Positions 24,049 through 32,957 of a stretch of DNA of 64,000 bases are shown here, piece after piece. The notes beneath the pieces were generated by a model. That model did not search any database. It saw only the letters and a program-made list of their open reading frames with translations, and had not been told where the DNA came from. The stretch is from Dryocola boscaweniae (GTDB lineage: Bacteria > Pseudomonadota > Gammaproteobacteria > Enterobacterales > Enterobacteriaceae), in the NCBI RefSeq assembly GCF_025215095.1, contig NZ_JALHAP010000075.1:1-64000 (forward strand), written 5' to 3'. Position numbers and translations under genes: made by a program. Position 1 is the stretch's first letter; each line of letters begins with the position of its first letter.

Positions 24049-25086
24049 TTACTCCACGGTCTGCTCAGCAAAGAGCTGCACCTGGATTTCGCCCTCTTCC
24101 ACTAACTGGCGCACCGTTCCCATGATGTCTTTGCGTACCTGTTCGATACGGCTGACCGGCACAGGGCCGAGGCGTGAAGTGGTGCTTTGCAGCAGTTGCA
24201 CCTGACGCTTTGGCATCACGTTGAAGATGGCGGCACGCAGCACCGGCTCGGTGCCTTTAAGCGCCACGGCCCACTCATCGATTGGGATCTCTTCCATCAG
24301 GCGCTGCAACGTGTTGGCGTTCTGGCGGCTGAGGATAAAGAATTCGTACATTTCATCTTTCAGCTCCTCAACCACTTCTTCGTCGCGCTCGCGTAGCTGA
24401 TCGAGCAGAAGCTGTTGGTTTTCCGGAATGCGGTTGACGATGTTGGCGGCATGTTTTATCCCCACCACTTTCGAACCGTGCTCCGAGAGAACCGCCACGC
24501 CGCGGTCGATGAGCCTGTCTAATTCGTCAATGACGTCGCGGTTAACGTCATCGAGTTTGGCAATGCGGTAGACGATTTCATCCTGGCGTTCCTGCGCAAG
24601 GTTACTCAATACGCTTGCCGCCACGTCCGGCGGCAAAAAGGCGAGGAACACGGCCTGTAGCTGCAGGTGCTCCTGCTCAATCAGCGCCGCAAGCTGGGGA
24701 ACGTCAACCCACTGCAAACGAGCCATGCGGTAACGGATTTCGTCGCCGTAAATGCCGTTAATCACGCTGCGGGCAATTTCGCCGCCGAGCGCTTTTTTCA
24801 GGATGCTGCGCAGATAAGTGCGCGATGCGCCGTTAATGCCGCTTTGTTCCTGGTAATCCTGGAAGAAGCTGTTTAACGCCAGTCGGGCCTGGGTCACTTT
24901 AACGCCGTGCAGCCGCGCCATGGTTTCACTCACCAGAATGACTTCTTCGCGGGTCAGTTTCTGCATCACCTGGGCTGCGGCATCTTCGCCAACGCTGAGC
25001 AGCAAAATAGCAGCCTGTTCAATCTTTGAACGACCGGTGCTGCCGCCGACGCTTTTACTGGTCTTGCCTGCTGTTATTTCGCTCAT
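24049..25086 (-). CDS. fliG: motor switch protein FliG (lateral)
   Basis: A 345-aa protein. It has the N-terminal FliF-binding domain (KIEQAAILLLSVGEDAAAQVMQKL), a middle domain with the EHPQ-like stretch LIEQEHLQLQAVFLAFLPPDVAASVL, and a C-terminal torque domain with charged helix residues (QLLLDQLRERDEEVVEELKDEMYEFFIL). It interacts with the stator. It overlaps the fliF 3' end by 32 nt. Confidence 0.96.
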   Translation of the reverse strand: MSEITAGKTSKSVGGSTGRSKIEQAAILLLSVGEDAAAQVMQKLTREEVILVSETMARLHGVKVTQARLALNSFFQDYQEQSGINGASRTYLRSILKKALGGEIARSVINGIYGDEIRYRMARLQWVDVPQLAALIEQEHLQLQAVFLAFLPPDVAASVLSNLAQERQDEIVYRIAKLDDVNRDVIDELDRLIDRGVAVLSEHGSKVVGIKHAANIVNRIPENQQLLLDQLRERDEEVVEELKDEMYEFFILSRQNANTLQRLMEEIPIDEWAVALKGTEPVLRAAIFNVMPKRQVQLLQSTTSRLGPVPVSRIEQVRKDIMGTVRQLVEEGEIQVQLFAEQTVE

Positions 25087-26734
25087 TGCTGTTAATCCAC
25101 TGTTTTAATACTTCAGCCACACGCTCAGTTTCGCTTTGCGCCAGCACCTGTAAGAACTCCACTTTCGTCTCAAGACCCGAGCTCTGCGGCGGCAAGTCTT
25201 CTTCAATCATGAAAGCAGGTTTAGACGTGTTTGTTGCCAGCCCTTCCTCGGTGGTCACCATGGCTTTGTCCAGCATCGGTACCTCCGCCACGTCTTCCGC
25301 TACGCTATCCACGATAACCGGCTCGCGACGACCATAACGCTGCGCCAGGGGGCGTACGCCAAACAGCAAAGTCAGCAGGGCCAGCAGACCGATACCGCCG
25401 GTTTGTCCCCAGGAATGGATGGCGGGGTCCTGCCACCATTGCATAGTCGGGAAATCCATTGTTTCAGGCGCGGTAAATGTCAACATGTCGAGAGTGAGAG
25501 AGTCGCCACGCGCTTTGTCGATACCCGCCGCGTCTTCCACAAGCCTGGTCAGATTCGCCAGTTGCTCAGGCGTAAATTTCGCCAGCGCCGGCGCCGCCTG
25601 GTTTAACGCCACGGCGACACGCATTTTTTCTACTTTGTAACCAGGATGACGAATATGGCGAATATCGCGATCGTAGGCGTATTTGCGCTGTTCCTGATTA
25701 CGGCTGGAGAGCGAGCGAGGATCGCTGGTTGTCGCAGCCGTACTGGCGGCAGGGTTCGCTGCGGCAGCCGCCTGCTGCGGTTGCTGATTGACGGGGCGAT
25801 TGCTCAGCGAGCCCGGAATACCCATCGCCATTTCGTTGGTGGTATTTTCCTGGCTGATGCTTTCGTCGCTGACGCGCGCGTCTTTGCCGAGGCGTTCCTG
25901 GGTCTCTTCCACGCTGCTCATATCCACCTGCGGAGCGACGCTGATGCGGAAATTATTTGCGCCAACCAGCGAAGTCAGCAGGCCGGAAATGTTCTTTTCC
26001 GTGTCGGCTTTCAGACGCTGAATAACATCATTGCCCTGACGAATGCCCGCGAGGTTGCTGTTGTTCTGGAAGTTTTCCGACAGCAGATTGCCGCTTTGGT
26101 CCACCACGCGCACGCTGCCCGCTTTCATTCCGGGGACGCTGCCGGCAACCAGCTGCACGATGGCCGCCACCTGCTGTTCATCAAGCTGCTTGCCATAGCG
26201 CAGTTGGACCATAACCGAGGCGCTGCTTTCAGGCTTGTTGCTCATGACAAACGAGCTTGATTCGCTCAGGCCAAGATGGACGCGGGCGTGTTCGACCGGC
26301 TCAAGTCCCATGATGCTTTTGGAGAGCTCGCCTTCCAGGCTGCGTTTATAGCGCACGTTCTGAACGAACTGGCTGCTGCCGAGCATCTCTTCTTTGTCCA
26401 TCAGCTCGTAGCCTTCCGGCAGAACGGCGGCGATGCCTTTTGCCGCCAGCGCCATGCGCGCGCGGGAAAGTTTGTTTTCCGGCACCAGAATCTGGCCGTT
26501 GTCAGGGCTTACGCGATAGGCGATATTTTCCCCGCCCAGCACTTCCACTACCTGCGAAACCGGTAACTGTTCGTTCGCGCCATAAAGCGCCACGTAACCC
26601 TGATTGCTGCGCCACAGGGAAACGACGATAGCGCCGGTCAGCAAAACCGCCGCGGCGCCAATCAAGAATTTGCTGTTGTTCAGGCCCGCAGGTAACGCGA
26701 CGGCGGGCAGCCTGGCTTTAATTTTGTTTAACAC
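25055..26734 (-). CDS. fliF: MS-ring protein FliF (lateral)
   Basis: About 559 aa. I favour the GTG start at 26732-26734, which has AAGG 8 nt upstream; a TTG at 26753-26755 would add seven residues and overlap fliE. Two membrane helices are present: residues about 24-44 (FLIGAAAVLLTGAIVVSLW) and about 433-453 (GIGLLALLTLLFGV). Ring-building motifs lie between them, including LYGANEQLPVSQVVEVLGGENIAYRVSPDNGQILVPENKLSRARMALAAKG. The C-terminal tail (VLAQSETERVAEVLKQWI) binds FliG. Confidence 0.95.
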   Translation of the reverse strand: MLNKIKARLPAVALPAGLNNSKFLIGAAAVLLTGAIVVSLWRSNQGYVALYGANEQLPVSQVVEVLGGENIAYRVSPDNGQILVPENKLSRARMALAAKGIAAVLPEGYELMDKEEMLGSSQFVQNVRYKRSLEGELSKSIMGLEPVEHARVHLGLSESSSFVMSNKPESSASVMVQLRYGKQLDEQQVAAIVQLVAGSVPGMKAGSVRVVDQSGNLLSENFQNNSNLAGIRQGNDVIQRLKADTEKNISGLLTSLVGANNFRISVAPQVDMSSVEETQERLGKDARVSDESISQENTTNEMAMGIPGSLSNRPVNQQPQQAAAAANPAASTAATTSDPRSLSSRNQEQRKYAYDRDIRHIRHPGYKVEKMRVAVALNQAAPALAKFTPEQLANLTRLVEDAAGIDKARGDSLTLDMLTFTAPETMDFPTMQWWQDPAIHSWGQTGGIGLLALLTLLFGVRPLAQRYGRREPVIVDSVAEDVAEVPMLDKAMVTTEEGLATNTSKPAFMIEEDLPPQSSGLETKVEFLQVLAQSETERVAEVLKQWINSNERNNSRQDQ

Positions 26735-26744
26735 GGTAAAAACC

Positions 26745-27119
26745 TTAGAGCGCAATATTCATCACTTCGTCCAGCGCGGTGGTGAGCTTGTTGCGCACCT
26801 GCATCATTGCCGAGAACGCCACGCTGGCCTTCTGGCTTTCGATCATCGCACCGGTTAAATCGTCACTTTGTCCGGTGTCGATGGCGGTCTGGCGGGCGCT
26901 CGCGACATGCTGCATCTGGTCAACATTGTCGATAGCCGTGTTCATCACTTTGGCAAATGAAACGGGCTGCGCCGGTGCGCCAATAAGGCTTGTGTCTGCC
27001 GGCGCGACAGTAAAAGAGGGGCTGATGGCGCCGGTTTGCGCGAAGGCGGCGGTTTGCTGCATACGCGCCAGTATTTCCTGCTGGGAGGCGCTGATGCCTA
27101 ATCCTGAAATCTTTTCCAT
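26745..27119 (-). CDS. fliE: hook-basal body protein FliE (lateral)
   Basis: A 124-aa protein starting MEKISGLG at 27117-27119 with GAGAGGA upstream. A longer in-frame start would reach back into lafK and is not needed. The C-terminal helices (VNTAI-like TAIDNVDQMQHVASARQTAIDTGQSDDLTGAMIESQKASVAFSAMMQVRNKLTTALDEVMNIAL region) match FliE, the rod-MS ring connector. It starts 19 nt after lafK, so it probably belongs to the lafK transcript. Confidence 0.92.
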   Translation of the reverse strand: MEKISGLGISASQQEILARMQQTAAFAQTGAISPSFTVAPADTSLIGAPAQPVSFAKVMNTAIDNVDQMQHVASARQTAIDTGQSDDLTGAMIESQKASVAFSAMMQVRNKLTTALDEVMNIAL

Positions 27120-27138
27120 CTTCTGGTCCTCTCGGGCG

Positions 27139-28185
27139 TCAGGAATAACATTCAATATCAATCCCTTCGTCGCGCATCGACGCCAGCCGATAGCGCAATG
27201 CCCGAGGGGTGATGCCTAAAAATTCTGCGGTTTTCGATTTATTGCCTTTGTGGCGTTTCAATAAATCGATGATGTACTGGTATTCCGCCATGCGGCCGTG
27301 CAGTTTGACGTTGCGGATGGCGGCCATCGCGCCGCGCACGCCGCCGCTTTTCGTTTCCTCATAAGCCGGCATTACGTCAACGGCAGGAACTTCCGGCAAG
27401 GGAGTGCTCTGCTCCAGCCCAAAATCCTGGGAGGTTACTTCCGCGCCGTTACACAAAATCAGTCCGCGCTGGATGACGTTCTCAAGTTCGCGCACGTTGC
27501 CCGGCCAGTCGTAGCTCAACAGCGCATGACGCGCCTCGTCGCTGAGATGGATTTTTCCCTGGTGGAAAGCCTGGTATTTGTTGATAAAACGCAGCGCCAG
27601 CGGAATAACATCCTGCTTGCGTTCACGTAATGGCGTGATGTGAATCGGTACGACTGAAATGCGATAAAACAGATCCTGACGAAAACGCCCTTCGGCAATC
27701 TCAACCTGCAAATCTTTATTTGTTGAGGCCACCAGCCGAATATCTAAAGGAATGCGTTTATGGCTTCCCAGGCGTTCAACCTCCTGCTCTTGCAACACGC
27801 GTAATAATTTGGCCTGCAATGCCAGCGGCATATCCCCAATTTCATCGAGCAATAATGTGCCGCCGTTCGCCTGCTCAAACTTACCCGGCACGCTGGCGAC
27901 GGCCCCGGTAAATGCCCCTTTCTCATAACCGAATAAAATAGCTTCCAGCATGCTTTCGGGGATCGCGGCGCAGTTTACGCCAATATAAGGAGAATTTTTA
28001 CCAGCGGCGTTCTCATGAATATATTTCGCAACACACTCTTTACCGGTTCCTGTTTCACCGGTAATTAACACAGACACATTAAATCGCGCTACGCGCCGGG
28101 CTAAAGCAAATACGCTTACGCTGGCGGGAGCGCTGGCAATAAAACCATTCTCATTTTGTGTTTCGTGGTCAACAGCAATATTCAT
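27139..28185 (-). CDS. lafK: sigma-54 enhancer-binding activator LafK
   Basis: A 348-aa NtrC-family activator without an N-terminal receiver domain. The AAA+ domain begins almost at once, with Walker A GETGTGKE at 43-50, the sigma-54 contact loop GAFTGA at 90-95, and Walker B in GGTLLLDEIGD. An Fis-type helix-turn-helix ends the protein (GNKSKTAEFLGITPRALRYRL). LafK is the known master activator of lateral flagellar genes in Vibrio and Flag-2 systems. Sigma-54 elements before flgB, fliM and the modification operon are its likely targets. The absent receiver suggests control by abundance or partner protein, not phosphorylation. Confidence 0.94.
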   Translation of the reverse strand: MNIAVDHETQNENGFIASAPASVSVFALARRVARFNVSVLITGETGTGKECVAKYIHENAAGKNSPYIGVNCAAIPESMLEAILFGYEKGAFTGAVASVPGKFEQANGGTLLLDEIGDMPLALQAKLLRVLQEQEVERLGSHKRIPLDIRLVASTNKDLQVEIAEGRFRQDLFYRISVVPIHITPLRERKQDVIPLALRFINKYQAFHQGKIHLSDEARHALLSYDWPGNVRELENVIQRGLILCNGAEVTSQDFGLEQSTPLPEVPAVDVMPAYEETKSGGVRGAMAAIRNVKLHGRMAEYQYIIDLLKRHKGNKSKTAEFLGITPRALRYRLASMRDEGIDIECYS

Positions 28186-28273
28186 AAAACGTCACCAACT
28201 CATAATTAAAAACCTGACTGACGGAGACAACAAAGAGGCACTAAAATGTGTCTTATACGTTGAGGTAACAAAG

Positions 28274-28288
28274 GCAAAATTCATACCC
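28274..28288 (-). promoter_or_regulatory. candidate sigma-54 promoter of lafK
   Basis: The minus strand reads GGGTATGAATTTTGC: GG and GC are 10 nt apart and the TTGC core is intact, but the -24 half is weak (TAT instead of CAC). The transcript would start about 77 nt before lafK. If real, lafK may be autoregulated. Confidence 0.4.
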
Positions 28289-28388
28289 GGCGATATTTAT
28301 GCGGGGCATTTAATGAATTCACTTTGATAGTTAAGATATTCAACCGCTCTCTTGTCAGGTATCACGGCATTCAGTGGGGGCGAGTATA

Positions 28389-28401
28389 CCTGGTGACCAG
28401 G
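28389..28401. promoter_or_regulatory. 13-bp palindrome in the lafK-fliM spacer
   Basis: CCTGGTGACCAGG is a perfect palindrome around one central base. It sits near the middle of the 538-bp spacer between divergent lafK and fliM (28186-28723), an AT-rich stretch with no gene. It is a candidate operator for a regulator acting on both sides. Confidence 0.4.
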
Positions 28402-28679
28402 AATTGTCTTGTTTTTAATGGGTATTAAAATATTAATTTTTTAAAATCAACAACTTAAACAAGTTATTAACCGTTATTAATTACCCTGAAATAATTCATT
28501 AATAAGCCAGAACCCCTTGCATCACGGGGCTAAAGAGAGTCTAATTCTTTTCCTGAAAAAAGATATGAGCGAACCACGTCCTTTGTTGTTTATACCCTCA
28601 CAATAAACGACACCGCGAATTCATAACTTAACTAGTCAGCTAAAAATTTTTCTTTGATGAATTCAGTCGGCAATAAGCC

Positions 28680-28694
28680 TGGCAAATACAATGC
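28680..28694 (+). promoter_or_regulatory. sigma-54 promoter of fliMNPQR-flhBA
   Basis: TGGCAAATACAATGC has GG at 28681-28682 and GC at 28693-28694, exactly 10 nt apart, with a good TGGCA -24 half. Transcription would start near 28706. This is downstream of the ATG at 28691, which therefore cannot be the fliM start. Confidence 0.7.
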
Positions 28695-28723
28695 ATCAGA
28701 ATAATTTGTTATGCGGAACACTT

Positions 28724-29602
28724 ATGCAGCCTGCAACACAACGTATCAGAATCCATCAGCGGGAGAATGTCCCTGACCTGGTGAAATTTGATGTTAACAA
28801 GCTCGGACGTCCCTGGCATAAACTGCCAAAAAAGATGAATGACTGCTTTGACATTCTGGACACGCGCTTAAGCATTTATTTCCTGAAAAAGTTTCGTGTT
28901 AATGTCTCGTTAAAAAACATGACATTCGCGATGGATAAAACTTATAAAAACACGCAGGTATTCTCCACCTGCCACGGAAATATCGCTTTCGATATTGACC
29001 GTATATTATTGTTAAATATTTTGCATGATTATTACGGGCTGAGTAAAGACAGCAACCAGATGACGCCGGATCTCACGCAGCCGGTAACAAAAACAGAAGA
29101 GCGCCTGAAAAATAAGCTCGCGCAGGAACTCACGCATCTGATCATTAATAAAGATACCTTTGGCGAGGACCTGGAAATTAAAAATGATTATTCCACGGTT
29201 ATTAGCCAATGGTCATGGTGCATTACCTTTGAGCTGGAAGGCTATGACAGCGGCGGTTTTACGGTCCTGCTCGATAATCTGCATATCGATCGTATGTTGG
29301 CGGAGCTGCGTACGTCCCAGAGCGAAGAAGAGCGCAGCCAGAAGCAGCTCAGCGCCGCGCAAATTGAGCGCATGTTTTACAGCCTGCCGCTGAAGTTACA
29401 GGGGCGTCTTGCCAGCCTGAACCTGACGGTTGCCCAACTGACAGACATTGAAGCCGGGGACATTATCCCGATTTCGCTAAACGAACCTTTACCCGTTTTT
29501 ATCGGTAAAGAGCAGATTTTTAACGCCGTTATCGCAGACGATCGCGGGAAGCTGTTCTTAAGCGAGTTTAACGATAAAACCATCGAGAAGAGTTATGAGT
29601 GA
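28724..29602 (+). CDS. fliM: motor switch protein FliM (lateral), lacking the usual CheY-binding N-terminus
   Basis: A 292-aa protein from ATG 28724 (GCGGA upstream); the upstream ATG 28691 lies in the -12 element. The C-terminal SpoA domain (about 215-290: LNLTVAQLTDIEAGDIIPISLNEPLPVFIGKEQIFNAVIADDRGKLFL region) identifies it. The N-terminus (MQPATQRIRIHQRENVPDLV) lacks the EIDALL-type peptide that binds CheY-phosphate in FliM, and the central GGxG-type stretch is not obvious. The protein is about 40 residues shorter than E. coli FliM. It heads an operon with an 8-nt overlap to fliN. Confidence 0.88.
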   Translation: MQPATQRIRIHQRENVPDLVKFDVNKLGRPWHKLPKKMNDCFDILDTRLSIYFLKKFRVNVSLKNMTFAMDKTYKNTQVFSTCHGNIAFDIDRILLLNILHDYYGLSKDSNQMTPDLTQPVTKTEERLKNKLAQELTHLIINKDTFGEDLEIKNDYSTVISQWSWCITFELEGYDSGGFTVLLDNLHIDRMLAELRTSQSEEERSQKQLSAAQIERMFYSLPLKLQGRLASLNLTVAQLTDIEAGDIIPISLNEPLPVFIGKEQIFNAVIADDRGKLFLSEFNDKTIEKSYE

Positions 29603-29996
29603 TTTACATCAGGAGCTGGGCCAGGAGCTGAATCTGGACGATCTCAACCTCAGCGATATGCCGCGCGAAGAGGTTGTGGAAGGCAATATTCGCCTGGATT
29701 TGCAGCCCGAGCCGGAAAAAAATTCGCCTTTCGATCGGATGCGCAAAATGTCGCTGTTCAGTCGCATTCCTGTCACTCTGACGCTTGAGGTGGCTTCGGT
29801 TGAAATTTCCCTCGCTGAGCTTATGTCGGTGAACAATGATTCCGTTATTGAGCTGGATAAGCTCGCGGGCGAACCGCTGGACATTAAAGTGAACGGCATT
29901 TTGTTTGGCAAAGCCGAAGTGGTGGTCCTTAACGACAAATACGGCCTGCGCATTATTGAATTCAACAATAAAGACCTGGGCGAGCTGGCAAGATGA
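29595..29996 (+). CDS. fliN: motor switch protein FliN (lateral)
   Basis: A 133-aa protein. The acidic, flexible N-terminus is followed by a SpoA domain (FSRIPVTLTLEVASVEISLAELMSVNNDSVIELDKLAGEPLDIKVNGILFGKAEVVVLNDKYGLRI region), the standard FliN fold. It forms the bottom of the C-ring and docks FliH. It overlaps fliM by 8 nt and fliP by 4 nt (ATGA). Confidence 0.95.
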   Translation: MSDLHQELGQELNLDDLNLSDMPREEVVEGNIRLDLQPEPEKNSPFDRMRKMSLFSRIPVTLTLEVASVEISLAELMSVNNDSVIELDKLAGEPLDIKVNGILFGKAEVVVLNDKYGLRIIEFNNKDLGELAR

Positions 29997-30766
29997 AACG
30001 TTTGTTGCTCCGCCTGTTGAAGAACAAAGGCGGTCTGAGCGCCCTGCTGCTTGTAGGGCTAAGCTTCTCGCCGTTGCTTTATGCTGCCCACGGCGACGTC
30101 ACTCTTTTCAGCACCGCGGGCAACAGCGCGGCGGGACAGGATTACAACGTCAAGATTGAAATTCTGATCCTGATGACGCTGCTCGGCCTGCTGCCGATCA
30201 TGCTGCTGATGATGACCTGCTTCACCCGCTTTATTATCGTGCTGGCGATTTTGCGCCAGGCGCTTGGTCTGCAACAAAGCCCGCCGAATAAGATCCTCAC
30301 CGGCATTGCGCTGGCGCTGACGCTGCTGGTGATGCGTCCAGTCTGGACGACGGTTTATAACGATGCTGTCCTGCCCTTCCAGAACGATGAAATCACCATG
30401 AAAGAGGCGCTGGTAAAAGCCGAGGTTCCGCTCAAAAAGTACATGCTTGCCCAGACCAATAACAAAGCCATGTCGCAGATGATGGACATCGCAGGCGTGA
30501 AAGGCGACGCGCGCGAACAGGATCTCACCGTGGTCACGCCGGCTTACCTGCTCAGCGAGCTGAAAACCGCCTTCCAGATTGGTTTTATGATTTACATCCC
30601 GTTTCTGGTCATCGACCTTATCGTTGCCAGTATTCTGATGGCCATGGGCATGATGATGCTTTCGCCGCTGATCGTTTCGCTGCCGTTTAAGCTGATGCTG
30701 TTTGTGCTGTGCGACGGCTGGACGCTGATTGTCGGCACGCTCACCGCAAGCGTGCAGGGGCTATAG
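29993..30766 (+). CDS. fliP: export gate protein FliP (lateral)
   Basis: A 257-aa protein with a cleavable signal peptide (about 1-31) and four membrane helices. It carries the invariant MMTCFTRFIIVLAILRQALGLQQSPPNKILTGIALALT segment and a C-terminal pair of helices (FQIGFMIYIPFLVIDLIVASILMAMGMMM). FliP5-FliQ4-FliR1 is the export channel. No fliO is present between fliN and fliP, unlike the primary E. coli operon. Confidence 0.97.
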   Translation: MKRLLLRLLKNKGGLSALLLVGLSFSPLLYAAHGDVTLFSTAGNSAAGQDYNVKIEILILMTLLGLLPIMLLMMTCFTRFIIVLAILRQALGLQQSPPNKILTGIALALTLLVMRPVWTTVYNDAVLPFQNDEITMKEALVKAEVPLKKYMLAQTNNKAMSQMMDIAGVKGDAREQDLTVVTPAYLLSELKTAFQIGFMIYIPFLVIDLIVASILMAMGMMMLSPLIVSLPFKLMLFVLCDGWTLIVGTLTASVQGL

Positions 30767-30768
30767 CC

Positions 30769-31041
30769 ATGATGAACATGGACACCGCCGGGGACATTAT
30801 GGCTACCGGCATTCAACTGGTGCTGCTTATCTCTGCGGTGGCAATTATCCCCAGCCTGCTGGTCGGCCTGTGCGTGAGTATTTTCCAGGCCACCACGCAG
30901 ATTAACGAACAGACGTTAAGCTTTCTGCCACGCCTTGTGGTTACGCTGCTGGTGCTGATTTTTGGCGGTAAGTGGATGCTAACTAAGCTTGTGGACTTTA
31001 CCGTCGAGATTTTTCACCAGGCGGCGAGCCTGGTAGGCTAA
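30769..31041 (+). CDS. fliQ: export gate protein FliQ (lateral)
   Basis: A 90-aa protein with two membrane helices. It has the family sequence LLISAVAIIPSLLVGLCVSIFQATTQINEQTLSFLPRLV at about 18-56. The ATG at 30769 is 2 nt after the fliP stop and gives the family length of 89-90; longer in-frame extensions run back into fliP and are rejected. Confidence 0.96.
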   Translation: MMNMDTAGDIMATGIQLVLLISAVAIIPSLLVGLCVSIFQATTQINEQTLSFLPRLVVTLLVLIFGGKWMLTKLVDFTVEIFHQAASLVG

Positions 31042-31047
31042 ATCACC

Positions 31048-31821
31048 ATGGGAATTAACATACACGACTTGCTCAATCCGCTAATGGCGTTGTGGCTGCC
31101 GTTTATCCGTATCCTCTCGTTTCTTCATTTTTGCCCGGTGCTCGATAACAAGGCCTTTTCACGCAGGATAAAAATCGCCACGGCGCTTGCGCTGACCGTG
31201 TTGATAACGCCGATGCTGCCGAACAATGTAACGCTTAACGAGTTAGTGTCCATGCGCAGCATTATGCTGATTGGCGAGCAGATTCTGTGGGGCTTTTTAT
31301 TCGGCATGACGCTGCAGCTTGTGTTCGTGGCGCTGCAAACGGCGGGGCATATTTTGTCAATGAATATGGGCCTTGGGATGGCAATGATGAACGATCCGGT
31401 AAACGGTTCGTCCACCACGGTTATCTCGCAGATTATTTTCGTCTTTTGCGCCCTGCTGTTTTTTATTATGGACGGGCACCTGCTGGTGGTGACCATTCTG
31501 TTTAAAGGCTTTAGCTACTGGCCCATCGGCCAGGCTATCAATCAGCCTACTTTATTGCAGCTTTCGCAAAGCCTCGGCTGGATAATGGCTTCCGCCACGC
31601 TTATCGCGTTGCCCACCACCTTTGTGATGATGATTGTGCAGGGCGGATTCGGCCTGCTTAACCGCGTCTCGCCCACGTTGAACCTGTTTTCCCTTGGCTT
31701 TCCGATAAGCATGCTGTTTGGGCTGCTGTGCATCACGATGATCGTCGCTCATATCCCGGATCACTACCTCAATCTGACCAATGAGATCCTCGCAAGGCTT
31801 GATGCCATAAGGACGCAGTAA
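31048..31821 (+). CDS. fliR: export gate protein FliR (lateral)
   Basis: A 257-aa inner-membrane protein with about six hydrophobic segments. Typical stretches are LSFLHFCPVLDNKAFSRRIKIATALALTVLITP and GLGMAMMNDPVNGSSTTVISQ. It completes the FliPQR channel. Its stop overlaps the flhB ATG by one base (TAATG at 31819-31823). Confidence 0.95.
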   Translation: MGINIHDLLNPLMALWLPFIRILSFLHFCPVLDNKAFSRRIKIATALALTVLITPMLPNNVTLNELVSMRSIMLIGEQILWGFLFGMTLQLVFVALQTAGHILSMNMGLGMAMMNDPVNGSSTTVISQIIFVFCALLFFIMDGHLLVVTILFKGFSYWPIGQAINQPTLLQLSQSLGWIMASATLIALPTTFVMMIVQGGFGLLNRVSPTLNLFSLGFPISMLFGLLCITMIVAHIPDHYLNLTNEILARLDAIRTQ

Positions 31822-32957
31822 TGTCGGCATCCAGCGGTGATAAAAGCGAAAAACCTACCGCAGGCAAGCTGCGCAAGGCACGGCAGAAAGGCGATATTCC
31901 GCGCTCCAAAGACCTCACCATGGCGGTTGGCCTCGTGGCGTCTTTTATCACCCTGGGTTCTTTCTTCCCCTATTACCGCTCGTTGATTGGCGAGTCTTTT
32001 TTATCGGTTGGGATGATGGCGGGCAAGCTCGACGACAGCGGCGCGTTAAGTCAGTTTTTGCTGCTTAACGTGTTTGTCATTCTGAAATTCATCGCCACCC
32101 TGGTGCCGATTCCTCTGGCCTGCGTTGTGGCAAGCCTTATCCCCGGCGGCTGGATTTTTACGCCCAATAAGCTTATTCCGGACATCAAAAAAATCAGTCC
32201 GATTAGCGGCCTGAAGCGGATGTTTTCCAGCAGCCATTATGTTGAGGTGGGCAAAATGCTCGCCAAGTGCGGGATCATTCTCGCCGTGCTGTACGTGATG
32301 GTTCACGACTCGCTTGACGGCCTGCTGTCTCTCCAGCAGCTCTATTTATTGCAGGCGATCGCCGCCGGATTTGGCATTTTCCATCACGTTATCAGCTATT
32401 TCATTGCGGTGATTGTGGTATTCGCCCTGCTTGATGTGCCGCTGAGCAAATTCATGTTCACCAAAAAGATGCGCATGACCAAGCAGGAAGTGAAGGAAGA
32501 GTACAAAAACAACGACGGCAATCCGCAGGTTAAAGGGCGCATCCGCCAGCTACAGCGGCAGATGGCGATGGGCCAGGTGAACAGCACGGTGCCCACAGCC
32601 GATGTCATTATTACCAACCCGACCCACTACGCCGTGGCGTTGAAATACGATCCAGGCAAAGCGGAAGCGCCGTTTATCGTCGCGAAAGGCGTGGATGATA
32701 TTGCGCTGCTTATCCGTGAAGTGGCGCGCAATCACAATATTGAAGTGGTGGAGTTTCCGCCGCTTGCGCGTGCGGTTTACTACACCACACGCGTAAACCA
32801 ACAAATTCCGGCACAGCTTTTTCGTGCCATCGCACACGTTCTGACGTACGTGATGCAGGTTAAGTCCTGGCGCGCAGGCCAGGTTGAACAAAAACCCCGC
32901 CTGAACAGGCAAATTGACATTCCGAAAGAGGTATTGAAAGCCGATGGCAAACAGTAA
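31821..32957 (+). CDS. flhB: export switch protein FlhB (lateral)
   Basis: A 378-aa protein. The N-terminal basic patch (GDKSEKPTAGKLRKARQKGDIPRSKDL) is followed by four membrane helices and then the cytoplasmic domain, with the autocleavage site NPTH at 266-269 in VIITNPTHYAVALKY. Cleavage there switches export from hook to filament substrates. It overlaps flhA by 14 nt. Confidence 0.96.
   Translation: MSASSGDKSEKPTAGKLRKARQKGDIPRSKDLTMAVGLVASFITLGSFFPYYRSLIGESFLSVGMMAGKLDDSGALSQFLLLNVFVILKFIATLVPIPLACVVASLIPGGWIFTPNKLIPDIKKISPISGLKRMFSSSHYVEVGKMLAKCGIILAVLYVMVHDSLDGLLSLQQLYLLQAIAAGFGIFHHVISYFIAVIVVFALLDVPLSKFMFTKKMRMTKQEVKEEYKNNDGNPQVKGRIRQLQRQMAMGQVNSTVPTADVIITNPTHYAVALKYDPGKAEAPFIVAKGVDDIALLIREVARNHNIEVVEFPPLARAVYYTTRVNQQIPAQLFRAIAHVLTYVMQVKSWRAGQVEQKPRLNRQIDIPKEVLKADGKQ

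Noticed and set aside
28691..28723. fliM start at ATG 28691
   Set aside because: This ATG is inside the -12 part of the sigma-54 promoter, upstream of the predicted transcript start.
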